DNA of 64,000 nt, from positions 1-64,000 of the forward strand of contig NZ_WSJB01000032.1 of the NCBI RefSeq assembly GCF_009763255.1. The letters are read 5' to 3'. A model generated the notes under the pieces. The model did no database searches. It was not told where the DNA came from and saw only the letters and a program-made list of their open reading frames with translations. Numbering within the stretch: the first letter of the stretch is position 1; every line of letters starts with the position of its first letter. Shown here one piece after another: positions 26,357-35,926 of the stretch. The translations under genes were made by a program, and so were the position numbers. This DNA comes from Bordetella sp. 02P26C-1. GTDB lineage: Bacteria; Pseudomonadota; Gammaproteobacteria; Burkholderiales; Burkholderiaceae_B.

Positions 26357-27265
26357 TCACCGCGCTAATTGCGCAATAGTTTGCTGAACACCGTCCTGCC
26401 ATTGATCGAGCGACACTCCAAATGCCTGGCGCAATTTAGTAGTATCTAACCGCGAATTAGCAGGCCTTGCGGCCGGTAAGGGATACGCTGCAGTAGGAAT
26501 GGGCGTTACAGTTTCCGGCGATGCTTTCAGCACCATACCGGCTTGTCGAGCCAGGTCCAAGATTAAACAAGCGTACGCATGCCAACTGGTTTGACCCAGA
26601 GCGGTGAGATGATAACAGCCGTATGGAATCTTCTGATTCGGCAGCAGCCCGGCCATCGCATATTTCTGACAAAAACTAATCAAGTCGGCGGTGACGTGCG
26701 CAATCATGGCGGCGCTAGTGGGCGCGCCGATCTGGTCCGCGACGACCTTTAAAGCGGCCTGATTCTGTGCCAGCCGCAAAATGGTTTTGACGAAATTTTT
26801 ACCAATCCCACTGTGTACCCAGCTCGTCCGCAGTAAAAGATAACGGGAGGATTCTTGAGCAACGGCCTCTTCGCCGGCGAGCTTGCTGCGACCATAGCTG
26901 GATTGCGGTGCAGTGCTATCCGTCTCCACATAGGGCGCATCTTTATCGCCCTTGAAGACATAGTCGGTCGAATAGTGGATCAACATCGCACCGCTGGCCT
27001 CGGCCTCTTTGGCTAATAGCCGAGGTCCATGCGCGTTGATTTTCATCGCCAATTCCGGCTCGGTTTCCGCGCGATCGACGTCGGTATAGGCAGCGGCGTT
27101 GACGATAATGTCCGGCTGCTCGGCATCCAGAGTCGCCAACACGGTCTGCGGATCACCCAGGTCGCATCGCTGCCGATCGACCGCAACGATATGACCCAGC
27201 GCCGCGAGACTTTGTTGCAAGGCCTGTCCGACCTGGCCGTTCTTGCCCACCAGTAGAATCTTCAC
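26357..27265 (-). CDS. rfbD: dTDP-4-dehydrorhamnose reductase
   Basis: Last step of dTDP-L-rhamnose synthesis, an NAD(P)H-dependent reduction. The frame is open further upstream, but the protein proper begins at GTG 27265 ([13 protein letters not shown]), giving 302 residues. This GTG overlaps the rfbB stop as GTGA, a classic coupling signal. The Rossmann loop GKNGQVG, the STDYVF block and the [10 protein letters not shown] motif with catalytic Tyr and Lys are all present. A C-terminal [11 protein letters not shown] block is typical of RmlD. Confidence 0.95.
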   Translation of the reverse strand: MKILLVGKNGQVGQALQQSLAALGHIVAVDRQRCDLGDPQTVLATLDAEQPDIIVNAAAYTDVDRAETEPELAMKINAHGPRLLAKEAEASGAMLIHYSTDYVFKGDKDAPYVETDSTAPQSSYGRSKLAGEEAVAQESSRYLLLRTSWVHSGIGKNFVKTILRLAQNQAALKVVADQIGAPTSAAMIAHVTADLISFCQKYAMAGLLPNQKIPYGCYHLTALGQTSWHAYACLILDLARQAGMVLKASPETVTPIPTAAYPLPAARPANSRLDTTKLRQAFGVSLDQWQDGVQQTIAQLAR

Positions 27266-28338
27266 GCGCGCAGCTCCGGCGAACCAGTCTGGGCTGAAGC
27301 CAGCTCGCGATAGGCGCCGCTCAATACCCTCTCGGTCCACTGCGAATGGTCTAGGTACCAAGCGACGGTCGAGCGCAACCCTGATTCAAACGTCTCCGAT
27401 GGGCTCCAGCCGAGCTCGCGGGTAATTTTGCTGGCATCGATGGCATATCGCCGATCATGGCCAGGGCGATCCGTAACGTGCGCGATTTGCTGCGCATACG
27501 GTTGACCATCCGCACGTGGCCGCATTTCGTCTAACAGCGCACAGATCGTATGCACTACGTCCAGGTTGGCGCGCTCGCTATTACCGCCAATGTTGTACGT
27601 CTCCCCTACTCGTCCTGCTCGCAACACGGTCGCTAGCGCCTGGCAATGATCCTTGACATAAAGCCAGTCACGTACCTGCTGCCCATCGCCATAAACAGGT
27701 AGGGCTTTGCCCGCCAGGGCATTCAGGATAATGAGCGGAATGAGTTTTTCCGGGAACTGATAGGGCCCGTAATTGTTCGAGCAATTAGTGGTTAATACCG
27801 GCAATCCATAGGTATGACACCATGCCCGGACCAAATGGTCGGACGCCGCCTTGGAAGCCGAATAGGGGCTATTAGGCTGATACGGATGCGCTTCAGTAAA
27901 GGGGTGATCGGTCGGGGCCAGGGACCCGTACACCTCGTCGGTCGAAACGTGGAGTACGCGGAATCGCTGCCTCTCTTCACCGCTCAGGGTGTCGTAATAA
28001 GCGCGCGCGGCCTCCAATAAGGAGAACACGCCGAGGATATTGGTCTGGATAAATGGGGCCGGACCGTCAATCGAACGGTCAACGTGCGATTCCGCCGCGA
28101 AATTAATTACCGCGCGCGGCCGATACGCCGTAAGCAGACTCTGAATACAGCCACCATCGGCGATATCGCCACGTACGAATCGATGCCTGGCGTCGCCCTG
28201 CAGCGCGTCCAAGGTTTCGAGATTCCCTGCGTAGGTCAGCTTATCCAGGTTGATGACCGGCTCGTCCGATTGTCGCAACCAATCCAGCACGAAATTGCCA
28301 CCAATAAATCCGGCCCCACCTGTCACCAATATCGTCAT
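27262..28338 (-). CDS. rfbB: dTDP-glucose 4,6-dehydratase
   Basis: Second step of dTDP-L-rhamnose synthesis; an extended SDR enzyme. ATG 28338 gives 358 residues starting [17 protein letters not shown] with the NAD-binding loop, which is the normal length. Further motifs are [20 protein letters not shown] with the active-site Thr-Asp-Glu, and [15 protein letters not shown] (Tyr-x3-Lys). It is the first gene of the rfbBDAC-kpsC run, reading away from a divergent glycosyltransferase gene across a 167-bp spacer. Confidence 0.96.
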   Translation of the reverse strand: MTILVTGGAGFIGGNFVLDWLRQSDEPVINLDKLTYAGNLETLDALQGDARHRFVRGDIADGGCIQSLLTAYRPRAVINFAAESHVDRSIDGPAPFIQTNILGVFSLLEAARAYYDTLSGEERQRFRVLHVSTDEVYGSLAPTDHPFTEAHPYQPNSPYSASKAASDHLVRAWCHTYGLPVLTTNCSNNYGPYQFPEKLIPLIILNALAGKALPVYGDGQQVRDWLYVKDHCQALATVLRAGRVGETYNIGGNSERANLDVVHTICALLDEMRPRADGQPYAQQIAHVTDRPGHDRRYAIDASKITRELGWSPSETFESGLRSTVAWYLDHSQWTERVLSGAYRELASAQTGSPELRA

Positions 28339-28505
28339 TTCGAATCGTTCTGCTCTTCCAACTGAGATCTTGTACTCGACCCCAACGGCATAGTGTGCCG
28401 CAGCGGACATTTTTTGTTAAGCCTGATCGTAGACACTCAGTATCAACGAGCAGCAGAGTAATGTAACATTGCGATCTCCGGAAATTCTATATTTCTCAGT
28501 ATCCA

Positions 28506-29594
28506 GTGTTAACGCCGTTATCCCGCCTCCTCTCGCGAATGCGGTATTCACGCGCTTTGCCTCACCGGCCGGAGCGCGAGGTGGAACGGTGGCTGGTTCT
28601 GCAACAAAAAGATAATCCTTCTACTGACTATTACATACGCCCCTTCCTTCGGTCCACAGGTCTGCCCGTGGTTTACAAGGATTTGGATGCCGACCACCCA
28701 CAGTTTGGGGATTTGGCGCCTGGAACCGGGGTAGTCATTGTTCGATACATGAATACGCGCTGGGCCAAGGCGCTACGCCAACACCGCGCCCAGCTGAGCG
28801 AAGTTGCGTATTTCATGGATGACGATCTGCTGCACCCTGAGCACTGGGCGGGGCTACCGAACGTCTATATTAAGAAGCTGAATAAATATTGCGCGGCCTT
28901 TGCTCCCGATATTCAGGCCCTGGCTTCTGTTTATTGGTTTTCAACCGAAGAACTACGCGCGCGCTATCCGTACCAGGCCGCGCAGGTCATCGCGCCCAGG
29001 CCGTTGCCGGAGGACGCAGAAACACAGGAGCTTTGGCATCCGCAGTCGTCCAAAGGACCCGTACAAATCTTTTATCACGGCTCAGCCACGCATCAAGCCG
29101 AGATGGATTGGTTGTATCCGGTAATGCGAGAGGTGCTGAACGCCAGGCCGAGAGCGCACTTTGAGTTGATCGGCAGTCATGGCGTCAATCAGCAGTTTAG
29201 AAATTTGCCCCGTACGCGGGTATTGCATCCGCTGTCCTGGCAGAATTATGTGAGCCATTGCAGGACGCTAAACGCTCATATTGGGCTGGCCCCTTTGTTG
29301 CCCTCTCCGTTCAACATGGGGCGGTCGCATAGCAAGATTTTTGATATTACCCGCTGCGGCGCGGTAGGGATCTATTCCGACCCCAGCACTTACGCAACGG
29401 CGATTGAAGACCGAGAAGATGGTCTTTTACTAGCTAATGATCCCGACCTTTGGGTAGAAGAAATAATCGGGCTCATTGATGACTCAGCGCGTCTGAACAC
29501 GCTTCGCCAGCGCGCGATTGAGCGGCATTCCACTTCACAGCCAGAGCTCGATGCGTCTGGGCATCGCGAGGCCGGCCTGGTCCTGCAGCCTTAA
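28506..29594 (+). CDS. Glycosyltransferase-like protein, GT-B type, divergent from rfbB
   Basis: The 362-residue product has an N-terminal domain with YFMDDDLLHPEHW and a C-terminal GT-B-like domain. The latter shows QIFYHGSATHQAEMDWLYPV, FELIGSHG, LAPLLPSPFNMGRSHSKIFD and GIYSDPSTYA, the region that binds nucleotide sugar in GT1/GT4 enzymes. The start may be GTG 28506 or ATG 28539. It is the only plus-strand gene of the locus and may mark its upstream edge. Specificity is unknown. It is likely cytosolic or peripherally bound to the membrane. Confidence 0.75.
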   Translation: MLTPLSRLLSRMRYSRALPHRPEREVERWLVLQQKDNPSTDYYIRPFLRSTGLPVVYKDLDADHPQFGDLAPGTGVVIVRYMNTRWAKALRQHRAQLSEVAYFMDDDLLHPEHWAGLPNVYIKKLNKYCAAFAPDIQALASVYWFSTEELRARYPYQAAQVIAPRPLPEDAETQELWHPQSSKGPVQIFYHGSATHQAEMDWLYPVMREVLNARPRAHFELIGSHGVNQQFRNLPRTRVLHPLSWQNYVSHCRTLNAHIGLAPLLPSPFNMGRSHSKIFDITRCGAVGIYSDPSTYATAIEDREDGLLLANDPDLWVEEIIGLIDDSARLNTLRQRAIERHSTSQPELDASGHREAGLVLQP

Positions 29595-29666
29595 GGCTCT
29601 CTCCAGTCAGGCGTTGCGCTACGCCTACTACCGTTCAATATGGCGTCGACGCTAAGCTGGTCTGGG

Positions 29667-30455
29667 TTATCGGTAGCCCAAGCGTCGCAATATCCAGCCC
29701 GACACTGAAGGGTGAATCACCGCCAACAAGAAACACCCCAGGTTCAACGGAAACGGAAAACTTATCCGCGCACGATTACGCGCGAGACCTTGGCGAATGA
29801 CGCGCGCCGCACGATCGGCGCGCCAGAGGAATGGCTTTGGTCCCGGCATGTCGAAGCACATCTGCGATTCCACGTAGCCCGGCATGATCACATTGATGCG
29901 CACGCCCTGCCCCGCCACCAGGTCACGCATGGCCTCGCCGTAAACCTTGACGGCGGCCTTGCTGGCGCTATAGCTCGGCGTTTCGGGCAACCCGCGCCAG
30001 GCGGCTAAGGAGCTTAACAACGCTATCTGCCCACCGCGACGCGCTTGCATGGCGGGCAAGCAGGCATGGAGGGTAGCCATGGTGGCTTTGACGTTGACAT
30101 CGAACAGACGATGCATGTCTTCCCAACGTTCGCCTTGCTGATCGGCACCAACATTGATGTTGACGCCCGCGTTCGCGATGACAAGGTCGGGTGCCTCGGT
30201 CTCGCTCATCTCGGTCAACCATGCGCGGAGCGCGGACTCATCGCGCACGTCGAGCGCCTGTGTAATCACACGCACGCCGACGTCGCCTAGTTCACTGGCC
30301 AGCTCGTCGAGCCTATCTTTGTTGCGGCCCTGCAGAATCAACGTGGTGCTACCCGCGCGTGCATATTCCCATGCCAAAGCGCCACCAATGCCGCCAGTGG
30401 CGCCGGTAATCAACACACAGGCGGGAACGGAGTCGGAGATGGGCGGACGCGGCAT
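29667..30455 (-). CDS. SDR-family oxidoreductase
   Basis: The 262-residue short-chain dehydrogenase has the cofactor loop ITGATGGIGGALAW (residues about 14-27), IANAGVN, a catalytic Ser in ALLSSLAAW, and YSASKAAVKVYGEAM with Tyr and Lys. A hydrophobic C terminus (LGCFLLAVIHPSVSGWILRRL) suggests membrane association, as in SDRs acting on lipids or in some capsule-linked SDRs. The substrate is unknown. It lies between the capsule glycosyltransferase and dps and is separated from dps by a terminator hairpin, so it forms its own unit. Confidence 0.85.
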   Translation of the reverse strand: MPRPPISDSVPACVLITGATGGIGGALAWEYARAGSTTLILQGRNKDRLDELASELGDVGVRVITQALDVRDESALRAWLTEMSETEAPDLVIANAGVNINVGADQQGERWEDMHRLFDVNVKATMATLHACLPAMQARRGGQIALLSSLAAWRGLPETPSYSASKAAVKVYGEAMRDLVAGQGVRINVIMPGYVESQMCFDMPGPKPFLWRADRAARVIRQGLARNRARISFPFPLNLGCFLLAVIHPSVSGWILRRLGYR

Positions 30456-30480
30456 ATGGATTATGGCTCAATAGAAACAA

Positions 30481-30508
30481 CACCGGCCTCCTCGCAAGGA
30501 AGCCGGTG
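30481..30508 (-). terminator. Rho-independent terminator downstream of dps
   Basis: On the minus strand CACCGGCTTCCT pairs with AGGAGGCCGGTG around a TGCG loop (one G-U pair), followed by TTGTTTCT. It lies about 68 bases beyond the dps stop and just before the SDR start. Confidence 0.75.
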
Positions 30509-30575
30509 AAACTTTGGCGGCGCGAGCACTTCGCTGGCGCCGCTTCAGCGTGTCAGGTCAATAATACCGAGACGA

Positions 30576-31067
30576 TTACTGGAGCAAGCTGCGCAGCATC
30601 CAGGCGTTCTTTTCATGGATGTCCATACGTTGCGTCAACAGGTCTGCGGTCGGCTGATCGTTGGCGCCATCGGCCTTCTCGAAGGCAGCGCGAGCGGTTT
30701 TCGACACGGCCTCGTTGCCCTTGACGAGCAGACGGATCATTTCCATGGCGTCCGGAACGTCCTGCGGTTCGGAGATAGAGGACAGCTTGGAAAACTCGCG
30801 ATAGGTGCCCGGTGCGTGCACGCCCAACGCGCGAATACGTTCGGCGATGTCATCAAGTGCCGCCCACTCTTCCGAGTACTGCGTCATGAACATTTGATGC
30901 AGCGTGTTGAACATCGGACCCGTGACGTTCCAGTGGAAGTTGTGCGTCATCAGGTAGAGCGTGTAGGAATCCGCCAGCACCTTGGAGAGCTCGGCCGCGA
31001 TCGCCTCGCGGTCCGAATCCGAGATGCCAATGCTGATGTGTAGACCCGAGTTAGACGACTTCGACAT
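30576..31067 (-). CDS. dps: DNA starvation/stationary-phase protection protein Dps
   Basis: Ferritin-like dodecamer that oxidises and stores iron and protects DNA from peroxide. ATG 31067 is preceded by AAGGAG with good spacing and gives 163 residues. The ferroxidase site at the subunit interface is visible in MTHNFHWNVTGP (His residues), and HQMFMTQYSEEWAALDDIAERI carries the Asp/Glu ligands. The C-terminal MDIHEKNAWMLRSLL block is typical of Dps. It lies 104 bases downstream of oxyR on the same strand, and OxyR is a plausible activator. Confidence 0.95.
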   Translation of the reverse strand: MSKSSNSGLHISIGISDSDREAIAAELSKVLADSYTLYLMTHNFHWNVTGPMFNTLHQMFMTQYSEEWAALDDIAERIRALGVHAPGTYREFSKLSSISEPQDVPDAMEMIRLLVKGNEAVSKTARAAFEKADGANDQPTADLLTQRMDIHEKNAWMLRSLLQ

Positions 31068-31171
31068 GTAGTGCTCCTTATCCACGTTGAACATAAGACA
31101 AGAATACCACTGTTAAGGGGCGTATTCAGCCGAGTTGCGTCGGGTGGATACGCCCTCTCGCGCGCACCAAA

Positions 31172-32119
31172 TCAGTGCTCTGTCGCGACCTCGTGGTCGA
31201 GCATCGTCACGCCCGGCAATTGACATTCGTAGACTGCTTTGGCGAGGGCTTCAATCGCGGCCAGTCGGGGAAAACTGCGGCGCCAGGCCAGTACCACACG
31301 GCGCTCGGGCGGACGGCCCGAAAATGGCACATAGCGGATCAGGCCTTTGTCTGAAGGCACTTCTGGGATAGCAGTTTGTGGCAGGACGGTAACCCCGATT
31401 CCCGCCGCCACCATGTGGCGAATGGTCTCCAGCGACGACCCTTCGAAAGTGCGCTGGATACCGTCGCTCGCGGCGGAGAAACGCGACAACTCCGGACAGA
31501 CCTCAAGCACCTGATCGCGAAAGCAGTGGCCTGTGCCCAACAGCAACATGGTCTGCTGCTTCAGGTCCTCGGAACTGATCGATTCGCGCTCTGCCCAGGG
31601 GTGATCTTTTGGCACCGCGACAATGAAAGGCTCGTCGTAAAGCGGTTGGGTGACCAGCCCGGCCTCGGGCAGAGGCAATGCCATGATGGCGCAATCGATC
31701 TCGCCTTGGCGTAGCAGCTCGACCAGACGCAGCGTGAAGTTTTCCTGCAGTAGCAGCGGCATCTGGGGTGTGCGCGCGATCTGCGTTGGCACCAGTCGAG
31801 GCAGCAGGTACGGGCCAATGGTATGAATCACTCCCACCCGCAACGGGCCGGCCAGAGGATCGTGGCCCTGGCGCGCGATTTCCTTGATGCTGGCGCTTTC
31901 CTCAAGAACTTTCTGCGCTTGGGTAACGATGCGCTGGCCTATCGCGGTGACGCCGACTTCGGAGCCACCGCGTTCAAACAAAGTGACGCCCAGCTCGTCC
32001 TCGAGTTTGCGAATGGCGACGGACAGCGTGGGTTGACTAACAAAACAAGCTTCTGCGGCGCGGCCGAAATGGCGTTCGCGCGCAACGGCGACGATGTATT
32101 TAAGTTCGGTCAGAGTCAT
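31172..32119 (-). CDS. oxyR: Hydrogen peroxide-responsive regulator OxyR
   Basis: LysR-type transcription factor sensing peroxide by disulfide formation. The 315-residue protein has the N-terminal winged helix-turn-helix (HFGRAAEACFVSQPTLSVAI, about 17-36). In the regulatory domain it has LLLGTGHCFRDQVLEVC with Cys199 and Cys208, the exact pair of E. coli OxyR. Length is slightly longer than the E. coli protein. It lies between recG and dps; a link of oxyR with recG and with peroxide-defence genes is common in betaproteobacteria. Confidence 0.96.
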   Translation of the reverse strand: MTLTELKYIVAVARERHFGRAAEACFVSQPTLSVAIRKLEDELGVTLFERGGSEVGVTAIGQRIVTQAQKVLEESASIKEIARQGHDPLAGPLRVGVIHTIGPYLLPRLVPTQIARTPQMPLLLQENFTLRLVELLRQGEIDCAIMALPLPEAGLVTQPLYDEPFIVAVPKDHPWAERESISSEDLKQQTMLLLGTGHCFRDQVLEVCPELSRFSAASDGIQRTFEGSSLETIRHMVAAGIGVTVLPQTAIPEVPSDKGLIRYVPFSGRPPERRVVLAWRRSFPRLAAIEALAKAVYECQLPGVTMLDHEVATEH

Positions 32120-32207
32120 GGAGAGTCTTACCTAAGAAAAGTCGCCACTAACGGCAAGAATAATATGTGGGAACGTGACTGATCACGGAGAGCATGACCG
32201 CCACCCT

Positions 32208-34364
32208 TTACGTGCGCAGAAAGTCTTCCCGTCCACGCATCCAGCGAGCCAGATGCGCTTCTACGGCTTCGGGGTGTTCGGCTCTAAGCCAAACGGCGGC
32301 ATCGCGCGCGTCTTCGGCGATGCCTACGTCGCTTTCCAGATCGGCAAAGCGCAACAATGCGGTACCCGATTGACGAGTACCAAGGAATTCGCCGGGACCA
32401 CGCTGTTCGAGGTCCCGCCGCGCGATTTCGAATCCGTCGTTGGTTTCGAACATGGCGCGTAGCCGTTCGCGAGCGATCTGCGAAAGCGGCGTCTGATAAA
32501 GCAATACGCATACCGATTCGGCGCTGCCTCGCCCGACGCGGCCGCGCAGTTGATGCAGCTGGGCGAGGCCAAATCGCTCTGCATGTTCGATCACCATGAG
32601 CGATGCGTTGGGCACGTCGACACCGACTTCGATCACGGTCGTGGCGACCAGTAAATCGACTTCGCCATCGCGAAATGCCTGCATCACGGCGGCTTTTTCG
32701 GTTTGAGGCAGTCGGCCATGCACCAAGCCGATGCGGATATCCGGAAGCTCCGCGCGCATGAGCTCGTAGGTATCGACAGCGGTTTGCAGTTGCAAGGCCT
32801 CGCTTTCCTCGACGAGCGGACACACCCAATAAGCCTGCCTGCCCTGCCGCACCGCGCTTGCGATATGCAGCAGGACTTCGTCGCGACGATTATCTGACAC
32901 GAGCTTGGTCACGACGGGCGTGCGACCCGGCGGTAGCTCATCGATCACCGAGACGTCGAGATCGGCGAAGAATGTCATCGCCAGCGTGCGTGGTATGGGC
33001 GTGGCGCTCATATTGAGCTGATGCGGGATCATCGCGGCGTCGGCCGCCTCGCCTTTGCGGTTCAGTGCCAGGCGCTGGCCTACACCAAACCGATGCTGTT
33101 CGTCGACAATGGATAGGCCGAGCTGCTTGAATTCGACATGGTCCTGAATCAAGGCTTGCGTGCCCACCAACAACTGAATACTGCCGTCCGCAGCGCCCGC
33201 GATAGATTCGCGGCGCCCGCGCGCGCTCTGGCTGCCACTTAACCAAGCGACCGTGACCCCTAACGGTTGCAGCCAACCGAGCAGTTTGTGGAAATGTTGC
33301 TCGGCCAAGATCTCAGTGGGCGCCATCAGCGCTACCTGGGCGCCGCAGGCAATCGCCTGCGCGGCGGCCACGGCCGCCACGACTGTCTTGCCGCTGCCTA
33401 CGTCACCTTGCAACAACCGGTGCATGGGATAGGGCTGCGCGAGATCGCGCGATATCTCCGCAACGACACGCTGTTGCGCTCCGGTTAAGGAAAATGGCAA
33501 CGCGGCATAGAGTCTCGCCACCAAATCAGAAGTCTCGGCGCCATCTGACGGCAAGGGTACGGCGCGAACTCTCCTTCTTGCCGCGCGCGCTGCGGCAAGC
33601 GATAACTGCTGCGCCAAGAGCTCATCGAATTTAATACGACGCCACGCGGGATGCTCACGTTCTAACAGGTCCGCTTCGGATACCCCGGGAGGAGGCGCGT
33701 GCAAAAAGCGTATGGCCGGCTCGAACGACATCAAGTCATAACGCTGCAACGCCTCGGCGGGCAGCGTGTCGTGTAAATCGGCGTGATCCAAGGCATGCGC
33801 GATCGCTTTACGCAAAGAGATCTGGCTGAGCCCTTCCGTGCTGGGATACACGGGTGTCAGCGCCTCGGGTAGCGCGGCGTCGGCGCTGCTCATGCGAGGA
33901 TGCACCATCTCGCGGCCAAACAGACCGCCACGCACTTCGCCCCGGGCACGCAGGCGACGCCCAGGAGCGAGTTGCTTTTGCTGACTAGGATAAAAATTCA
34001 ACCAACGCAGCTGCAGCTCGCCGGAATCATCCGCCATCACCGCCGTGAGCTGGCGGCGCGGGCGGTATAGCACCTCGCTACGCAGGATCTCGCCTTCGAC
34101 TTGCGCCGGCGCGCCGGGTCGCAGCGCGCCGATAGGCACGACCCGCGTCTCGTCTTCATAGCGTAACGGCAGATGCAGAATGCAGTCGTTAGGCGTGATC
34201 AGGCCCAAGCTATGCAGTTTGCGTTGCACCTCGGTCAACGATTTACCGCCACCCGGTTTGCTACGCGGCGGAACCCGCTGCTGCTCACTGCCCGCCTTGG
34301 CCGACGCCGTACTGGAACGACGTATCGCTCCGGTACGATCACGGGTGGCGGCGGATAGTGGCAT
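32208..34364 (-). CDS. recG: ATP-dependent DNA helicase RecG
   Basis: Branch-migrating helicase that regresses stalled replication forks and processes recombination junctions. The 718-residue protein has an N-terminal wedge/OB region (LGLITPNDCILHLPLRYED), helicase motif I GDVGSGKTVVA (about residue 320), motif II DEQHRFGV, MSATPIPRTLAMTF, and the C-terminal motifs VGVDVPNASLMVIEHAERFG and QLRGRVGRG. The first 40 residues are basic and low-complexity, so the true start may be slightly inside. It follows ridA by 17 bases. Confidence 0.96.
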   Translation of the reverse strand: MPLSAATRDRTGAIRRSSTASAKAGSEQQRVPPRSKPGGGKSLTEVQRKLHSLGLITPNDCILHLPLRYEDETRVVPIGALRPGAPAQVEGEILRSEVLYRPRRQLTAVMADDSGELQLRWLNFYPSQQKQLAPGRRLRARGEVRGGLFGREMVHPRMSSADAALPEALTPVYPSTEGLSQISLRKAIAHALDHADLHDTLPAEALQRYDLMSFEPAIRFLHAPPPGVSEADLLEREHPAWRRIKFDELLAQQLSLAAARAARRRVRAVPLPSDGAETSDLVARLYAALPFSLTGAQQRVVAEISRDLAQPYPMHRLLQGDVGSGKTVVAAVAAAQAIACGAQVALMAPTEILAEQHFHKLLGWLQPLGVTVAWLSGSQSARGRRESIAGAADGSIQLLVGTQALIQDHVEFKQLGLSIVDEQHRFGVGQRLALNRKGEAADAAMIPHQLNMSATPIPRTLAMTFFADLDVSVIDELPPGRTPVVTKLVSDNRRDEVLLHIASAVRQGRQAYWVCPLVEESEALQLQTAVDTYELMRAELPDIRIGLVHGRLPQTEKAAVMQAFRDGEVDLLVATTVIEVGVDVPNASLMVIEHAERFGLAQLHQLRGRVGRGSAESVCVLLYQTPLSQIARERLRAMFETNDGFEIARRDLEQRGPGEFLGTRQSGTALLRFADLESDVGIAEDARDAAVWLRAEHPEAVEAHLARWMRGREDFLRT

Positions 34365-34381
34365 GAATGGATCCTATGAAA

Positions 34382-34771
34382 TTAGGGCAGGACGAGGATG
34401 GCTTCGACCTCGAACTGCGCATCCTTGGGCAAGCTGGCCACGCCGATGGTGGAACGTGCCGGATACGGTTGAGGAATCAGCTCTGACATGATGGCGTTGG
34501 CCGCGGTGAACTTGCTCAGATCGGTGAGGAACAGGGTGAGCTTCACGATGTCGTTCAGCGTACCGCCCGCGGCTTCGATCACGGCGGTCATGTTGGCGAA
34601 GGCCTGGCGGACTTGCGCGTCAAAGTTCTCGGAAACGAGGTCGCCCGTGCCCGGTTCGAGGCCGATTTGGCCAGACAGATAAACGGTCTTGCCACCCTGC
34701 ACGGCGACGGCCTGAGAATAAGGGCCCACAGCGGCCGGTGCGGCATCGGTATGAATGATTTGTTTGCTCAT
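34382..34771 (-). CDS. ridA: RidA family enamine/imine deaminase
   Basis: Hydrolyses reactive enamine/imine intermediates such as 2-aminoacrylate released by PLP enzymes. The 129-residue protein has the family motifs PAAVGPYSQAV (about residues 12-22), YLSGQIGLEPGTG, the active-site region with Asn and Arg, and the C-terminal PKDAQFEVEAILVLP. Residues PARSTIGVASLP contain the conserved Arg. Length is normal for a trimeric RidA. It is the first gene of a ridA-recG pair. Confidence 0.94.
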   Translation of the reverse strand: MSKQIIHTDAAPAAVGPYSQAVAVQGGKTVYLSGQIGLEPGTGDLVSENFDAQVRQAFANMTAVIEAAGGTLNDIVKLTLFLTDLSKFTAANAIMSELIPQPYPARSTIGVASLPKDAQFEVEAILVLP

Positions 34772-35149
34772 TGGCGGATTCCTTGATTGTTGTTGAGAAC
34801 GCTGGATGATCGAAGTTTAAACGGCAACAGATAGACGGGGAAGCTCGTATAACTACGTGCGACAGGCGTGACACTAGGACGCGCACGGGGAATGGGCCCG
34901 GTGCGATTACGGTCATGATGGTCTTTTTCTTGCCCGCGCGCGACAGGATGGGAATATTTATTCAGCGCGCCATGCAAATCTGGAAGAGATTTGTGACGGA
35001 CGTCGGCACGTTGGGGGCGGCAGGCTTGTGCGAATTCGCGGAATGCGCCTGCGGTGTCTTTGATGGCTGGCGTGGGGGAGCAGCGCTCGATCGAATCTAG
35101 CGAGCGCGCGATGACGAAGCACGGCAGTCGTGCTCCGTCGACTCACAGT
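34772..35149. other. 378-bp intergenic region between ridA and fpr
   Basis: No convincing gene, tRNA or repeat is seen on either strand; the short open frames present have no ribosome binding site or recognisable motif. It must contain the promoter of ridA-recG and the 3' end of the fpr transcript. Confidence 0.5.
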
Positions 35150-35926
35150 TTATTTTTCGACGAACGCGCGTTCGACAACATAGTCCCCCGGCTCGCCCAC
35201 ACCGGGCGAGACTACGAAACCACGGTCGTTCAACATGGCGCTGATGTCAGCCAACATGTGCGGGCTGCCGCAGAGCATGGCCCGATCCGTTTCCGGATTG
35301 AGGGGGGGCAGGCCGATGTCGGCGCATAGCTTGCCGTTCTCGATGAGCTGAGTGATACGGCCTTGGTTGCGAAACGGCTCGCGAGTGACGGTCGGGTAGT
35401 AGATCAGCTTGTCGCGCACGATGTCGCCGAAGAACTCGTTGTTCGGCAGCTCGTTTTCAATGTAGTCGGCGTAAGCGAGTTCGCTGACCCAGCGCACGCC
35501 GTGCACGAGCACGACCTTTTCAAAACGCTCGTAGACAGCGGGGTCTTTGATGATGCTCATGAACGGGGCAAGCCCGGTACCCGTGCCGAAAAGGAACAAA
35601 TTTTTGCCCGGCTTTAAATCATCGACCACCAGGGTGCCAACCGGCTTGCGGCTGACGAGAATGGTGTCGCCCTCTTTCAGATGCTGCAGGCGCGAGGTGA
35701 GCGGGCCGTCCTGAACCTTGATGCTCAGGAACTCCAGGTTTTCCTCGTAGTTTGCGCTGGCGATACTGTAGGCGCGCATCAAGGGCTTGCCCTCGACTTC
35801 CAGGCCGATCATGACAAAGTGGCCATTGTGGAAACGCAGGGCGGCGTCGCGTGTCGTCGTAAAGGAGAAAAGCGTGTCGTTCCAGTGACGCACGCTCAGT
35901 ACGCGTTCGGTGTTAAAAGCTGCCAT
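35150..35926 (-). CDS. fpr: Ferredoxin/flavodoxin-NADP+ reductase
   Basis: FAD enzyme passing electrons between NADPH and ferredoxin or flavodoxin, linked to oxidative stress and iron-sulfur repair. ATG 35926 gives 258 residues, the usual length; an in-frame start 66 bases upstream would add an unusual extension. FAD binding is shown by MRAYSIASANYEENLEFLS (about residues 50-68) and the NADP domain by LFLFGTGTGLAPFMSII. The C terminus ends VVERAFVEK, as in bacterial Fpr of the subclass II type. It is divergent from the iron importer. Confidence 0.94.
   Translation of the reverse strand: MAAFNTERVLSVRHWNDTLFSFTTTRDAALRFHNGHFVMIGLEVEGKPLMRAYSIASANYEENLEFLSIKVQDGPLTSRLQHLKEGDTILVSRKPVGTLVVDDLKPGKNLFLFGTGTGLAPFMSIIKDPAVYERFEKVVLVHGVRWVSELAYADYIENELPNNEFFGDIVRDKLIYYPTVTREPFRNQGRITQLIENGKLCADIGLPPLNPETDRAMLCGSPHMLADISAMLNDRGFVVSPGVGEPGDYVVERAFVEK

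Noticed and set aside
28436-28503. Direct repeat CTCAGTATC (28436-28444 and 28495-28503) in the rfbB divergent region
   Set aside because: Nine bases in 68 is suggestive but without a dyad or promoter context; I could not exclude chance.
28339-28505. Search for a JUMPstart/ops antitermination element before the capsule operon
   Set aside because: No GGCGGTAGC-type element was found in the rfbB or kpsM upstream regions on the correct strand.
34915-35100. Short plus-strand open frame of 61 codons between ridA and fpr
   Set aside because: No ribosome binding site, no domain, and protein-unlike composition.
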